Below, one piece after another: positions 63,949 to 64,000 of a stretch of 64,000 bases of DNA (the stretch's first letter is position 1; each line of letters starts with the position of its first letter). Both the position numbers and the translations under genes were made by a program. Under the pieces are notes generated by a model. That model searched no databases. It saw nothing but the letters and a program-made list of their open reading frames with translations, and was not told the DNA's origin. The stretch comes from Streptomyces sp. Ag109_O5-1 (lineage in GTDB: Bacteria > Actinomycetota > Actinomycetes > Streptomycetales > Streptomycetaceae): assembly GCF_003814875.1 (NCBI RefSeq), contig NZ_RKQF01000001.1, positions 1,984,001 to 2,048,000 of the forward strand. Reading direction: 5' to 3'.

Positions 63949-64000
63949 GGTGCGGGGCAGGTGGGGGGTGGTGGGGGCGGTTGGGGTGCCCGCGGTCTCC

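Overview
The window is high-GC DNA with third-position-GC codon use, frequent GTG/TTG starts, strong GGAGG-type ribosome binding sites and families typical of Streptomyces: a sugar ABC importer without its own ATPase, a MalT-like LuxR regulator, DUF5302, a secreted subtilase and AfsR-type fragments. It is almost certainly a Streptomyces (or close relative) chromosome, in an accessory region where working genes alternate with many decayed fragments. I see no tRNA, rRNA, CRISPR array, intact insertion sequence or complete prophage.

Layout. 0-2.2 kb: 3' part of an SGNH-hydrolase-like protein with two LamG domains. 2.2-4.07 kb: a graveyard (pcaD-like 5' fragment, a short repeat, GNAT and NB-ARC fragments). 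4.07-7.44 kb: dps, a divergent dithiol flavin reductase and ltrA. 7.5-15.9 kb: two alpha/beta hydrolases facing an amidohydrolase / isochorismatase-like hydrolase / DoxX / YoaK run, then an MFS exporter and a small GNAT. 16-19.1 kb: sugar ABC importer (binding protein and two permeases). 19.4-23 kb: an alpha/beta hydrolase that has lost its nucleophile serine, and a LuxR regulator. 23.2-24.1 kb: decayed flavin reductase and AraC copies. 24.1-27.2 kb: MFS transporter and a coupled luciferase-like monooxygenase / FMN reductase pair (the reductase is frameshifted). 27.6-33.6 kb: cydABDC, a cytochrome bd oxidase operon ending in a strong terminator. 33.7-36.4 kb: hydrolase fragments and two ISAzo13 transposase fragments bracketing an intact AraC regulator. 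36.7-40.3 kb: two more alpha/beta hydrolases, a secreted SMP-30-like propeller and a MaoC-like protein. 40.3-42.5 kb: fragments and a 2H phosphoesterase. 42.5-47.8 kb: cold-shock protein, RNase J, DUF5302 protein and DEAD-box RNA helicase. 48.5-50.4 kb: two aminoglycoside-phosphotransferase-like genes. 50.6-53.7 kb: divergent peptidoglycan hydrolases. 53.7-56.7 kb: subtilase, thioredoxin-reductase-like enzyme and Smr protein. 57-61.9 kb: complete CUT2 sugar ABC operon. 62-64 kb: a membrane-anchored unknown and a SWIM-finger protein.

How the genes relate. Several groups look like stress or redox modules (Dps with flavin reductase; cytochrome bd with its CydDC exporter; cold-shock protein with RNase J and helicase). 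The least expected signals are a family of short dispersed repeats that look like the first 20-35 codons of a pcaD gene, a separate hairpin repeat beside one of them, a micro-inversion inside an AraC pseudogene, and a pair of peptidoglycan-cutting enzymes without export signals that appear to share a C-terminal-type module.
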